Assembly (NCBI GenBank): GCA_001563325.1
Contig: LRSK01000180.1
Location: forward strand, 1 to 16,533
Source of the DNA: Candidatus Thorarchaeota archaeon SMTZ1-83
Lineage (GTDB): Archaea; Asgardarchaeota; Thorarchaeia; Thorarchaeales; Thorarchaeaceae
Direction: 5' to 3'
Length of the DNA: 16,533 nt
In this document: positions 1 to 7,004 of the stretch, piece after piece
How positions within the stretch are numbered: the stretch's first letter is position 1
Layout: the number at the start of each line of letters is the position of its first letter
Made by a program: the position numbers and the translations under genes
Notes under the pieces: generated by a model
Database searches by the model: none
The model's input: the letters and a program-made list of their open reading frames with translations, nothing else
What the model was told of the DNA's origin: nothing

Positions 1-573
1 CATACCTGCAACGCCCGGGACAACAGCCATCCTTCCTCCGGTTGCACCGGTAAACAGGCTGGGCAAGATATCCCCAAGACTGATTTTGAAGTCAGCTTTC
101 ACAAAGTGTTGGTTGAGCAAGACTGGTGTAGAGTGAGTGGGCGTGATTCCAATCTCTTCAAGCTGACCCACCGTCCGAGGATCATGAACAACAAGTGAAT
201 AGCCTTTCGACGTCGGGGTACCAAGAAGCGTGTCCCACTCCACGTGATTGAGAGGGGCTTCACCCGCACTGGAAACAATGATGGTGACTTGTTCGGGCTC
301 TGCTACGAGAGACAGATTCGATAGAGTTGCATCGAGAAGGGTTCTTGCCTTTCGCTGAAGAACCGACCCCTCAACGACAATTGCAACAGTGTCGTCCTGG
401 GTAACCGAGGTTGAGAGTATTTCAGAAGCTACGGGAGCCATCAGAACCCGATTCAACTCAGCATCAAGGTCAGCATGGCCAATGGCGGTCTTGGGGGCGA
501 TCTCCTCCATGCTAGACAGAGTTCCATTCTCTATCTGCAGAAACCCTTTGCCATATCGGAGACTGATTCTCAT
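1..573 (-). CDS. LarA-like (DUF2088) protein, N-terminal part, active-site residues missing; runs off left edge
   Basis: My own translation of the minus strand gives 191 residues without a stop to base 1. The fold signature is clear: an MRISLRYGKG start, TVAIVV then VTIIV strands, 'LLGTP', 'STPVLLNQ', 'ADFKISLGDILPSLFTGATGG' in two steps, and 'VVPGVAG'. These match the N-terminal half of LarA, the nickel-pincer lactate racemase family. Aligned by motif with L. plantarum LarA, the His of 'THRP' (His108) is Glu105, the His of 'PHxFAG' (His174) is Ser172, and the pincer Lys of 'GGxK' (Lys184) is Met182; the 'TRP' motif is also absent. The His200 position lies beyond the window. It is therefore probably a non-racemase paralogue. 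An in-frame stop lies just upstream of an earlier ATG at 591; I prefer 573 because GTGAGGG (578-584) sits 4-5 bases before it. It is divergent from the 716 gene. Confidence 0.82.
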   Translation of the reverse strand, partial: MRISLRYGKGFLQIENGTLSSMEEIAPKTAIGHADLDAELNRVLMAPVASEILSTSVTQDDTVAIVVEGSVLQRKARTLLDATLSNLSLVAEPEQVTIIVSSAGEAPLNHVEWDTLLGTPTSKGYSLVVHDPRTVGQLEEIGITPTHSTPVLLNQHFVKADFKISLGDILPSLFTGATGGRMAVVPGVAGM

Positions 574-715
574 CTGGCCCTCACTGTCCATCTGTCAGTG
601 TTGTTACACTTAGGCTCAACATCTAAACCTCAAGTAATACATTGTGGAAATGCCCTGCAATTGACAACCTTCTTAACTCGTCGGAAAACCAAGGCCCATG
701 GTGGTAGTCTTCAGA

Positions 716-1462
716 ATGAGAACCTCTGACAAACTGCTGATTCTGTCAGTATCGACTGTGGTTCTCTATTGGGTCATTATCATCATAATCCCTGACGCTG
801 TGAGTCCTGTCACTAATGTGTACGATTGGCTTCTTGACGTCACTTCATATGCAGGATATCAAGGATCACTTCTGATATCATTCCTTGGAAATGCGACCAT
901 TCTCTTCCCATTCCCTTATGTCGGAGTACCGTTCATTCTGGGGGGACTCAGGAACGGCTTGACGAATGAGTTCCTCTTCGACCCATGGTTGCTTGGTCTT
1001 GTGTCAGGACTCGGTGCCATGCTAGGCGAAATGACTGGATATGTAGTAGGATATGGTGGAGGTGCTATGATTGAAGCCGAACAGAGAAACAGCTTCAAGG
1101 ACTTCGTTCAACATTACCCCCGATTGACTCCCATTGTTCTGTGGTTCCTAGCTGCCACTCCTATCCCTGATGATGTACTGGTCGTTCCGCTTGGTGCAGC
1201 AAAGTATCCTTGGTGGAAGGTCGCAATTCCACAGCTCCTTGGGAAGTCTGTATTCTTGTTAGCTATTGCATGGGCAGGAAGACTCGGCCTGTCTTGGATT
1301 GGCGACTTTCTCGGAAGTGTGGATCCCACCAGTATAGTCACAAAGTCCGCCGAGGTCGCGGGATTCTTGCTTGTTATCTTTGCTGTGTACACGATGGTAA
1401 GAGTGGACTGGGCAGGTGTGCCCCGCAGAGTGAGAAGGTCCGAAGTAACTCTGGAGAACTAG
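716..1462 (+). CDS. VTT/DedA-type polytopic membrane protein
   Basis: About 248 residues with several hydrophobic segments: one near the N-terminus ending in a run of isoleucines, one at 'GSLLISFLGN', one around 'GLVSGLGAMLGEMTGYVVGYGGG', one at the 'PIVLWFLAATPIPDD' stretch and two towards the C-terminus. The glycine-rich 'GLGAMLGEMTGY' helix, followed by 'TPIPDDVLVVPLGAAKYPWW' and 'LLGK', is the pattern of the VTT (SNARE-associated/DedA) domain, a family of membrane transporters and lipid scramblases. The acidic pair in 'PIPDD' lies where DedA proteins carry functional charged residues. An ATG also occurs at 698; I chose 716 because GGTGGT at 700-705 can serve as ribosome binding site for 716 and overlaps the earlier ATG. 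The stop overlaps the convergent gene's stop inside CTAG (1459-1462). The substrate cannot be told from sequence. Confidence 0.8.
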   Translation: MRTSDKLLILSVSTVVLYWVIIIIIPDAVSPVTNVYDWLLDVTSYAGYQGSLLISFLGNATILFPFPYVGVPFILGGLRNGLTNEFLFDPWLLGLVSGLGAMLGEMTGYVVGYGGGAMIEAEQRNSFKDFVQHYPRLTPIVLWFLAATPIPDDVLVVPLGAAKYPWWKVAIPQLLGKSVFLLAIAWAGRLGLSWIGDFLGSVDPTSIVTKSAEVAGFLLVIFAVYTMVRVDWAGVPRRVRRSEVTLEN

Positions 1463-2484
1463 ATGATGGAGTCCTTTACACTTGAACCTGCTTTCTTCTT
1501 AGGTGCATCATCGTCTTTCACTGAACCCATGCCGCCGAAGAAGGACTTGCCCGCCTTGGTAACCGAAACAAACCCGTCACGCAACTTGTCACCAATTGAT
1601 GCAATGTTAAAACCAGCACCCAAGGGAGTTGGCATGCTCACCAATCCAACATTGTTCATCTCGTTGAGAAGCTGAACATATGCAACAAGTCGATGTAGTG
1701 CCAAGAGACCTACACACTTGGTGAATGCCCGCTTCATCCCCTCAACAAGCCCGACACGAGGGTCTTCGAACTCCTGGAGGGCGCTCTCAATCTCCAAGAA
1801 GGTACAACATATGGTGCGTGCATTTTCGTCGGGATTCTCCATAAAGTGTCCAGGGGCTTCGAGCAGAAACGGGTTTCTAACGTACTCATGAATCTTGAGC
1901 CGAGGCGCCTCTTCTGGAATTGACCACCAGGTTTCCAAATGTTGATCACTTAGAGGATGTACTTCAATCCCCTTGTCCAATGATGCAGATGGCATCTTTC
2001 CGTCAGGTAGGAATGAATGCCAGCCTGGAACCATCCTAAGGCCGGGTCCATCTGCTCCAGGATGTGCAAGGTCTAATCGGCGTGAGCAATAGTGCACCAA
2101 ATCGTATATCGCATACCTACGGTCGTGGCCTATGAACACGAAGACCGGTTCATAATCGGCCTCATGTGCAGGTACCGCTTGATAATCCCACACGTAGAGG
2201 TACTGAAGACATGTGATGCCGCTGTGACCCTTTTCGACTACTCGTCCAAAGACATTGACGAAATCAGTTTCTCTGAGGGCCTCTCTAGTTTCGTCAGGAA
2301 GAACCTTGCCCAATGACTTCAGGAGAGTCTTGTCTGCCGTCAGGACGCCGCTGGTCGGTGGAAGGTTCGCTTCTAGAAGGTGTTTGTCATAGAAGACGTG
2401 ATTGCCGCTCGCCCGCTGATTGAATGTCATCTTCGATGTAGGGAATTCAATGTGTAGTAGATCCCTATACTTCTTCTCCACCAA
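1459..2484 (-). CDS. Conserved-looking protein of unknown function, third gene of thiolase operon
   Basis: 341 residues, no signal peptide or membrane segment. I do not recognise the family. A central block around residues 87-137 looks like a folded core: 'HSGITCLQYLYVWDYQ', then 'HEADYEPVFVFI' and 'YAIYDLVHYCSRRLD'. It is rich in aromatic residues, His and Asp, and could bind a metal or ligand. Other histidines cluster in 'GWHSFLP' and 'EVHPLSDQHLETWW'. Near the C-terminus is a helical stretch (about 245-275), then a Gly-rich part 'PLGAGFNIASIG' and a charged, Lys-rich tail that is probably disordered. The start is TTG: a perfect GGAGGT (2493-2498) is 8 bases before it, and GTG follows as the next codon. 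It lies 57 bases after the DUF35 gene on the same strand, so a role linked to acyl-CoA or thiolase chemistry is likely but unproven. Confidence 0.75.
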   Translation of the reverse strand: MVEKKYRDLLHIEFPTSKMTFNQRASGNHVFYDKHLLEANLPPTSGVLTADKTLLKSLGKVLPDETREALRETDFVNVFGRVVEKGHSGITCLQYLYVWDYQAVPAHEADYEPVFVFIGHDRRYAIYDLVHYCSRRLDLAHPGADGPGLRMVPGWHSFLPDGKMPSASLDKGIEVHPLSDQHLETWWSIPEEAPRLKIHEYVRNPFLLEAPGHFMENPDENARTICCTFLEIESALQEFEDPRVGLVEGMKRAFTKCVGLLALHRLVAYVQLLNEMNNVGLVSMPTPLGAGFNIASIGDKLRDGFVSVTKAGKSFFGGMGSVKDDDAPKKKAGSSVKDSII

Positions 2485-2492
2485 TTCTCATG

Positions 2493-2498
2493 ACCTCC
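2493..2498 (-). promoter_or_regulatory. Shine-Dalgarno GGAGGT deciding a TTG start
   Basis: GGAGGT on the minus strand lies 8 bases before the TTG at 2484. No in-frame ATG is near; the ATG at 2491 opens only a nine-codon frame. The site fixes the start of the 341-residue protein. Confidence 0.7.
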
Positions 2499-2541
2499 GT
2501 TCGCACAGTTTGCCACCTCCATGGTGGGAGGACCGGGAGTA

Positions 2542-2934
2542 TCACCTTTCCGGACGAAATGAGAGATACGTCCTTCCGGACTTGCCGGCTTCGTAGTCCA
2601 GTACAACAGGAATCCCAAGGCCGATCTCCTCCGGCTTAAGGGGGTCGAATCCCTGCAACCTACCTGTGACTCGAGTTCCTTCCTCCAAGTCTACAATCGC
2701 AATGATGTAGGGTATCTCTTCTTGGAACGCATCTGGAGCAACGTGAATGACTGTGAACGACACGAGGGTTCCTTTTCCACTCACTCGGGCCCACTCCATC
2801 TTATTGCCACCACAGCTGTAGCAAGTGCCCGAGGGAGGGGCAATGATTGTACCACAGTCAAGGCACTTGAATGGCTGAAAGTCATGTGCTTCTATGTTCT
2901 TCAAGTATTGCTCAATTGTCGGTTTCTCAGTCAT
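2542..2934 (-). CDS. DUF35 zinc-ribbon/OB-fold acyl-CoA-associated protein
   Basis: 130 residues. The N-terminal helix is followed by a rubredoxin-like zinc ribbon with Cys24-x2-Cys27 and Cys38-x2-Cys41, then an OB fold starting at 'GKGTLVSFTVIHV' and ending 'GRTYLSFRPER'. This is the DUF35 family. In archaea it is the bridging partner of acetoacetyl-CoA thiolase and HMG-CoA synthase, and it also partners other SCP2-type thiolases and hydratases, where it helps bind CoA substrates. The ATG overlaps the thiolase stop as ATGA, and GGAGG lies 8 bases before it inside the thiolase gene, so the two are translationally coupled. An upstream in-frame ATG at 2967 lies inside the thiolase gene and would add 11 residues with no family support. 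No HMG-CoA synthase gene is in this window. Confidence 0.93.
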   Translation of the reverse strand: MTEKPTIEQYLKNIEAHDFQPFKCLDCGTIIAPPSGTCYSCGGNKMEWARVSGKGTLVSFTVIHVAPDAFQEEIPYIIAIVDLEEGTRVTGRLQGFDPLKPEEIGLGIPVVLDYEAGKSGRTYLSFRPER

Positions 2935-4103
2935 GCGTCTGCCCTCCTGAAGATACTCACTACGCAACTGGCTCCGGTTCCGCCAAAGTTGTGCATTATA
3001 CCAGTGTCGTGCTTGGCGACTTGATTCGCACCAGCATCTCCTATCAGCTCCCGGTAGACGACAACAGCTTGTTTCACTCCGGTTGCACCCACGGGGTGTC
3101 CCACAGCCTTCAGGCCGCCCATGGGGTTGATGGGTCGATCACCGTCTAGAGCGGTGACACCATCCCGAACGGCCTTTGCTCCCTCACCTGGCTCAAAGAA
3201 GCCTATGTCTTCGCTAGCTATGATCTCGGCGATTGTGAAGCAGTCATGGACTACAGCAAAGTCCATGTCTTCAGGACCAAGTCCTGCCATCTTGTAGGCG
3301 GCCCTACTAGCCGCGACCGATGCCTCGAATGATGTAAGCTCAGTACGATCACACAGATTCATTGATGCAGAAGCCTGACCAGTCCCAACTACGCTCACTG
3401 GAGTGTCCGTGTATTCCTTGGCCTTCTCCTTTGAAGTCAGGACCATCGCCGCAGCTCCGTCTGAGATGGGAGAGCAGTCAAACAGTTTCAGCGGCCACGC
3501 TATATAGCGAGGTGTCATCGCTTTCTCCATTGTGATTTCTTTTTGGAACTGAGCAAGAGGATTCGTCGCGGCGTTCTTGTGGGCCTTTACAGCGACGCGA
3601 GCCATGTCTTCTTCAGTTGTGCCGAACTTCTGCATGTGCGCAACAGCGGCAATTGCAAATACACCGGGAAACGTGAGTCCCATACTCGACTCAAACTCGT
3701 CATCTGCTGCTGCAGCTAGAGCCTCTGTTGCTTGATTGGTTGACACCGACGTCATCTTTTCTGCGGCAGCCACAAGAACGGTGTCGTAGATATCGGACTC
3801 TATGGCCATTATTGCGGACCGCAGTGCGGTGGCCCCAGAAGCGCAGGCGGCCTCGTGCCTCGTTGCAGGAAGCCCCCGTAGACCAGCATAGTCTACGAGG
3901 AGAGGAGCTGTATGACCCTGATGGACCAACATCTCTGGAACGAACGTTCCTACAAACACAGCCTGAACATCCTTCTTGGGGATGTCTACATCAACTGTTG
4001 CCTTATCAACTGCCTCTGCGAACATCTCACGGAGCGTTATGCCTTCTAGATTCCCAAACTTCGTCTGAGCTCCACTGACTATCTGCGTATTCTTAAGCGG
4101 CAC
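2931..4103 (-). CDS. SCP2/archaeal-type thiolase (acetyl-CoA C-acyltransferase family)
   Basis: 390 residues from the GTG start, the usual size for this family. It contains the nucleophilic cysteine in 'EAACASGATAL' (Cys87), 'HDCFTIAE' (His286), the 'GHPVGATG' histidine (His336) and a C-terminal 'NFGGTGASCV' glycine loop. These are the marks of SCP-x/archaeal thiolases, which condense two acyl-CoAs or cleave 3-ketoacyl-CoA. The open frame extends to an ATG at 4247, but that part (48 residues) is unlike the family and covers a promoter. I chose GTG 4103: GGTGG (4113-4117) lies 9 bases upstream, and a TATA box at 4150-4158 would start RNA near 4126. It is coupled to the DUF35 gene, so the pair may form a complex. 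The direction of the reaction (mevalonate-type condensation or beta-oxidation) is open; the divergent acyl-CoA dehydrogenase favours acyl-CoA turnover. Confidence 0.93.
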   Translation of the reverse strand: MPLKNTQIVSGAQTKFGNLEGITLREMFAEAVDKATVDVDIPKKDVQAVFVGTFVPEMLVHQGHTAPLLVDYAGLRGLPATRHEAACASGATALRSAIMAIESDIYDTVLVAAAEKMTSVSTNQATEALAAAADDEFESSMGLTFPGVFAIAAVAHMQKFGTTEEDMARVAVKAHKNAATNPLAQFQKEITMEKAMTPRYIAWPLKLFDCSPISDGAAAMVLTSKEKAKEYTDTPVSVVGTGQASASMNLCDRTELTSFEASVAASRAAYKMAGLGPEDMDFAVVHDCFTIAEIIASEDIGFFEPGEGAKAVRDGVTALDGDRPINPMGGLKAVGHPVGATGVKQAVVVYRELIGDAGANQVAKHDTGIMHNFGGTGASCVVSIFRRADA

Positions 4104-4149
4104 TTTTGCTTTCCACCATCCTTTGGATACTTCGCCCGGAGAACTTCGA

Positions 4150-4158
4150 ATATAAAAA
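4150..4158 (-). promoter_or_regulatory. TATA box for the thiolase operon
   Basis: Minus-strand TTTTTATAT, about 25-30 bases before an inferred RNA start near 4126. This leaves a leader of about 23 bases that holds the GGTGG site before the GTG start. It lies inside the long open frame, which argues against the 4247 start. Confidence 0.6.
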
Positions 4159-4206
4159 CCCTGACTAATGGAAGCAACAAAGCAGGCAACTGAACGCTTC
4201 AAAGGG

Positions 4207-4214
4207 ATTTTATA
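4207..4214 (+). promoter_or_regulatory. TATA box for the acyl-CoA dehydrogenase gene
   Basis: ATTTTATA preceded by the purine-rich AAAGGG (possible BRE). An RNA start about 25 bases on, near 4238, gives a leader of only some 12 bases. I see no Shine-Dalgarno site before the ATG, which fits near-leaderless translation. Together with the minus-strand TATA at 4150-4158 it makes a compact divergent promoter. Confidence 0.55.
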
Positions 4215-4250
4215 GCGGTATTGAAACCGAAAGCAGCGAGTTGACAATCA

Positions 4251-5453
4251 ATGGACTTCTCATTATCTGAAAAAGACCAGAAGCTGTTTGAGAGAGCTAA
4301 AGAGTTTACTCGTGAACACGTCACTCCACGTGCTCACGAGCTTGAAAAACGGAATGACTTTCCCAAAGAGGTGGTTCAGAAGGCATATGAGGCAGGTCTG
4401 ATGAACCTTCACGTCCCACCTGAGGCGGGAGGCCCAGGCCTTTCTCTCTTGTCAGAAACGCTGGTATCTGAGGCGACAGGTTACGGATGTGCAGGAGTCG
4501 CCACCACGATTCTATGCAACAATCTCGCCTTTGCTCCTCTGATGATTGGGGCAACAATTGATCAACTCAAGGAGTATGTAGAGCCTCTGATTACTGGCAA
4601 GGATGCCAAGTTTGGGGCATTCTGCCTAACAGAACGAAAGGCTGGCTCAGATGCCGCGGCAGTTGCCACACGGGCTGCACGTGATGGCGACGAATACGTG
4701 ATCAATGGTACAAAGTGCTTCATTACCAATGCGACACAGGCCTCGCTATTCACTGTGTTTGCTTCTACCCAACCCGAACTGAAACACAAGGGCCTCTCTG
4801 TCTTCATGGTTCCCAAGAGCAAGGGAGTGAAGATAGGCCACATCGAAAACAAAATGGGTCAACTCAACTCTGTCCAGTCGGAGGTCTTCTTCGAGGATGT
4901 TCGAGTTCCCAAGGATTGCCTTGTAGGTAAGGAAGGGGAAGGATTCAAGATTGCCATGATTACCTTAGACAAGACGAGAGCAGGAATCGCAGGGATTGCT
5001 ACAGGTGTGGCCCAAAGGGCATTGGATGAGAGCGCCAAGTTTGCCAACGTGAGGCATCAGTTCGGAAAACCGGTTGGTAGATTCCAAGGCATTGGTTTCA
5101 TGTTGGCGGAAATGGCTGCTAGGACTTCAGGTGCTCGTCATCTCACTAGATATGCTGCGTGGCTTGCTGACAATGGAATCGACAACTCTAAGGACTCAGC
5201 CATCGCGAAGTTCTTTGCGGCGGACGCGGCAATGCAGAACGCGGTTGATGCAGTTCAGGTATTCGGTGGATATGGATACGTCAAGGAGTATCCTGTAGAG
5301 AAACTTATGCGTGATGCCAAGCTCTTGCAGATATACGAGGGAACCAATCAGGTCCAGCGACTCGTGGCAAGCGGGAGGATTCTCAAGGAGAGCGTCAATC
5401 TCGATACAGGATTCCATGTGAAGTATGACGGCCAAGACGCACCAATACCTTAG
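4251..5453 (+). CDS. Acyl-CoA dehydrogenase (FAD flavoprotein)
   Basis: 400 residues, full length. Order: N-terminal helical domain (1-120), the beta domain with 'FCLTERKAGSD' (about 124-134) that contacts FAD and substrate, 'YVINGTKCFITN' (149-160), then the C-terminal helical domain with 'RHQFGKPVGRFQ' (268-279), 'QVFGGYGYVKEYPVE' (336-350) and 'RDAKLLQIYEGTNQVQR'. Glu363 in 'YEGT' is at the position of the catalytic base of short- and medium-chain acyl-CoA dehydrogenases. The enzyme oxidises an acyl-CoA to the 2-enoyl-CoA and passes electrons to ETF or a similar acceptor. A 20-residue tail after the core is slightly longer than usual. Chain length cannot be read off. It diverges from the thiolase operon, which suggests shared regulation; no ETF or enoyl-CoA hydratase gene is in view. 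Confidence 0.95.
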   Translation: MDFSLSEKDQKLFERAKEFTREHVTPRAHELEKRNDFPKEVVQKAYEAGLMNLHVPPEAGGPGLSLLSETLVSEATGYGCAGVATTILCNNLAFAPLMIGATIDQLKEYVEPLITGKDAKFGAFCLTERKAGSDAAAVATRAARDGDEYVINGTKCFITNATQASLFTVFASTQPELKHKGLSVFMVPKSKGVKIGHIENKMGQLNSVQSEVFFEDVRVPKDCLVGKEGEGFKIAMITLDKTRAGIAGIATGVAQRALDESAKFANVRHQFGKPVGRFQGIGFMLAEMAARTSGARHLTRYAAWLADNGIDNSKDSAIAKFFAADAAMQNAVDAVQVFGGYGYVKEYPVEKLMRDAKLLQIYEGTNQVQRLVASGRILKESVNLDTGFHVKYDGQDAPIP

Positions 5454-5535
5454 ACTGTGTAGGTGCAGTGTAGGATTAACCTCAGATCTCATTCACGTGT
5501 TTCCAGAATAAAGCTTGATACCCGACAGGCCCTCT

Positions 5536-5576
5536 TTCCTGAGTAAATGGAACCCTTGTACACTCTTCGTCAGGAA
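5536..5576. repeat. Inverted repeat TTCCTGA / TCAGGAA between genes
   Basis: Seven-base arms at 5536-5542 and 5570-5576, separated by 27 bases, in the 212-base gap between the acyl-CoA dehydrogenase and nitroreductase genes. It could be an operator or part of a transcript end; its spacing gives no clear reason to prefer one. No convincing tRNA or other RNA gene is seen in this gap; a weak TATA-like GATTTATG is at 5606-5613. Confidence 0.25.
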
Positions 5577-5665
5577 GCACACTGAATCAATATCATTCCA
5601 CTAATGATTTATGTGCCTGAGTTCGAGCCCAGACACAATCCAGCATTGGACGGAGAGAGCTTCTC

Positions 5666-6403
5666 GTGGAGGACAATGAAACAATCAGGATGATTAAGCA
5701 TCGTCGAGCCATCAGAGACTACGACACTGCAAAGGAAGTATCCGACGAGCTGATTTACAAGATAATTGAAGCAGGAGGCTATGCTCCTAGTGCAGAGAAT
5801 CAACAACCCTGGCGAGTCATCGTCGTTCGCAACAAAGAAACTAAGATATTCATTGGGCAGATTGCCGTTGACCGTACCATAGAGCTCTTTGGACGTGTGA
5901 CCCCACGCGAAGAGCTTGAACGACGCCTAGGCTACATTCGTTCAAAATTCAGTCTTGAACGCACAATTGACACACTCGTCACTGGAAAGCGCTTTGAGTA
6001 CATCAAGGGCGAACCTGAAACCAATGGAGCGCCAGTTATCCTCGTGCTTGCAATTGATCAAACACATGTCGGCATTAGTCAACCCACACTAAGGGGAACC
6101 GGAGGTGTATATGGATGGTCGTCCCCCAGACATGCCATTATTGCAGGCTCGATGATGATGCAGAACATGGCACTTGCGGCTACCTCGCTTGGGCTTGGTA
6201 GCTGTGTATCATCAGTACAGCTTGATCACTTTGATGATGTGGGAGCCATATCAGAGAGATTGGGGATTCCATTTCCACACTGGGTACCAATCCTTTGCCT
6301 CACAATCGGCTATCCAAAGTACGATAGAACTCTCGGACCTCCACGGCAAATGCCCGAAGAGATAGCATTCGATGAGAAGTGGGGAGAATCTTTCAAGGGG
6401 TGA
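5666..6403 (+). CDS. Nitroreductase-family FMN flavoprotein
   Basis: 245 residues. The N-terminus 'IKHRRAIRDYD' holds the paired arginines that bind FMN phosphate, and 'YAPSAENQQPWRVIVV' is the usual second FMN and dimer motif. Later come 'MMMQNMALAATSLGLGSCV' and the C-terminal 'LCLTIGYPKYD', all in family order. Members reduce nitro compounds, quinones or flavins, dehalogenate iodotyrosine-like substrates, or act in cofactor biosynthesis; the substrate here is unknown. A middle insert (about residues 70-150) is longer than in the smallest members. The start is GTG with GGAGAG (5652-5657) 8 bases before it; an internal ATG at 5690 would cut off the first eight residues. It is the first gene of a probable three-gene operon, 6 bases before the next start. 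Confidence 0.88.
   Translation: MEDNETIRMIKHRRAIRDYDTAKEVSDELIYKIIEAGGYAPSAENQQPWRVIVVRNKETKIFIGQIAVDRTIELFGRVTPREELERRLGYIRSKFSLERTIDTLVTGKRFEYIKGEPETNGAPVILVLAIDQTHVGISQPTLRGTGGVYGWSSPRHAIIAGSMMMQNMALAATSLGLGSCVSSVQLDHFDDVGAISERLGIPFPHWVPILCLTIGYPKYDRTLGPPRQMPEEIAFDEKWGESFKG
6396..6403 (+). promoter_or_regulatory. Ribosome binding site overlapping the upstream stop
   Basis: AGGGGTGA ends in the TGA stop of the nitroreductase gene and lies 6 bases before the next ATG at 6410. This fits translational coupling of the two genes. Confidence 0.6.
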
Positions 6404-6409
6404 AGCAAT

Positions 6410-6958
6410 ATGGCAGAACTTGATACACTGAGAAAAGCAGTAGTGTCACTCCTTGATGGGATGTGGTGGGCGCTTCGTGACAGTGTTGGGGCGCTATCAA
6501 TCTATGAGGGATACTCGGGCGGATTTAAGCAGATGGGCGCGGAGTTCGCAGAGGGTGTCGGGGAAAAGGGAGCTGAGGCGGCTGCGAAGATGGCTGCGAA
6601 CCTGTTTGCGGCGATTGGTCTAGAAGTTGAACGTGATGGGAAGGCAGTCTTAGTGAAGTCATGCCCAGTATGGAACAGAATACTGGAACGTGGACTTGAG
6701 TACGCTTTCCACCTTGAGGAGATATGCTGGAAACCGATGCTCGAGGGTATAGGAGAGAAGGCTGGAGCAAGACCTGTGGTTGAATCATCTCTTAGACTAT
6801 CCCACTTGGAGCGAGTCAGATTGGATTACAGGAAGGGCAAGGCCAAGGCTGCACTTGAGAAAGGCGAGATGTCGAGAGAGGATTACAAAACTCAGATCGC
6901 CTCATTCGAAGAGAGTTTCCAGCAAATACCAGCACAAGGCCGTTACCGATTCGAATAA
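6410..6958 (+). CDS. Protein of unknown function with two conserved-looking cysteines
   Basis: 182 residues, no signal peptide. I do not recognise it with confidence. Residues 1-75 are helical, with 'DGMWWALRDSVGALSIYEGY' followed by an Ala/Gly/Glu-rich amphipathic part. Then a strand-like 'GKAVLVKSCPVW' with Cys85, a helix with Cys106 ('EEICWKPMLEGIG') and an extended tail with many charged residues. The layout of a helical N-half followed by 'CP...C...G(I)G' recalls V4R-type ligand-binding domains, but this is only a resemblance. The Cys pair could bind a metal, cluster or ligand. It is coupled to the nitroreductase gene upstream and lies 46 bases before the acyl-synthase gene, so it may be an accessory of one or both. 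The C-terminus overlaps an out-of-frame extension of the next gene that I reject. Confidence 0.75.
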   Translation: MAELDTLRKAVVSLLDGMWWALRDSVGALSIYEGYSGGFKQMGAEFAEGVGEKGAEAAAKMAANLFAAIGLEVERDGKAVLVKSCPVWNRILERGLEYAFHLEEICWKPMLEGIGEKAGARPVVESSLRLSHLERVRLDYRKGKAKAALEKGEMSREDYKTQIASFEESFQQIPAQGRYRFE

Positions 6959-7004
6959 GAAGGAATTCGATTCAGAAGTATCCGCTAGAAGGCGGGCTAG
7001 GTCC

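Noticed and set aside
2935..2967. Upstream start for the DUF35 gene
   Set aside because: It would add 11 residues read from inside the thiolase gene. The ATGA overlap and GGAGG site point to 2934.
4104..4247. Long N-terminal extension of the thiolase
   Set aside because: Not family-like, contains the TATA box, and a good GTG start with a ribosome site follows at 4103.
5615..5640. T-arm-like GTTCGAGCCC suggesting a tRNA
   Set aside because: The flanking stem does not pair and no acceptor, D-arm or anticodon arm can be built around it.
6780..7004. N-terminal extension of the acyl-synthase
   Set aside because: This part is the out-of-frame reading of the upstream two-cysteine gene and is rich in Arg and Ser. 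Family-like sequence begins only after 7005.
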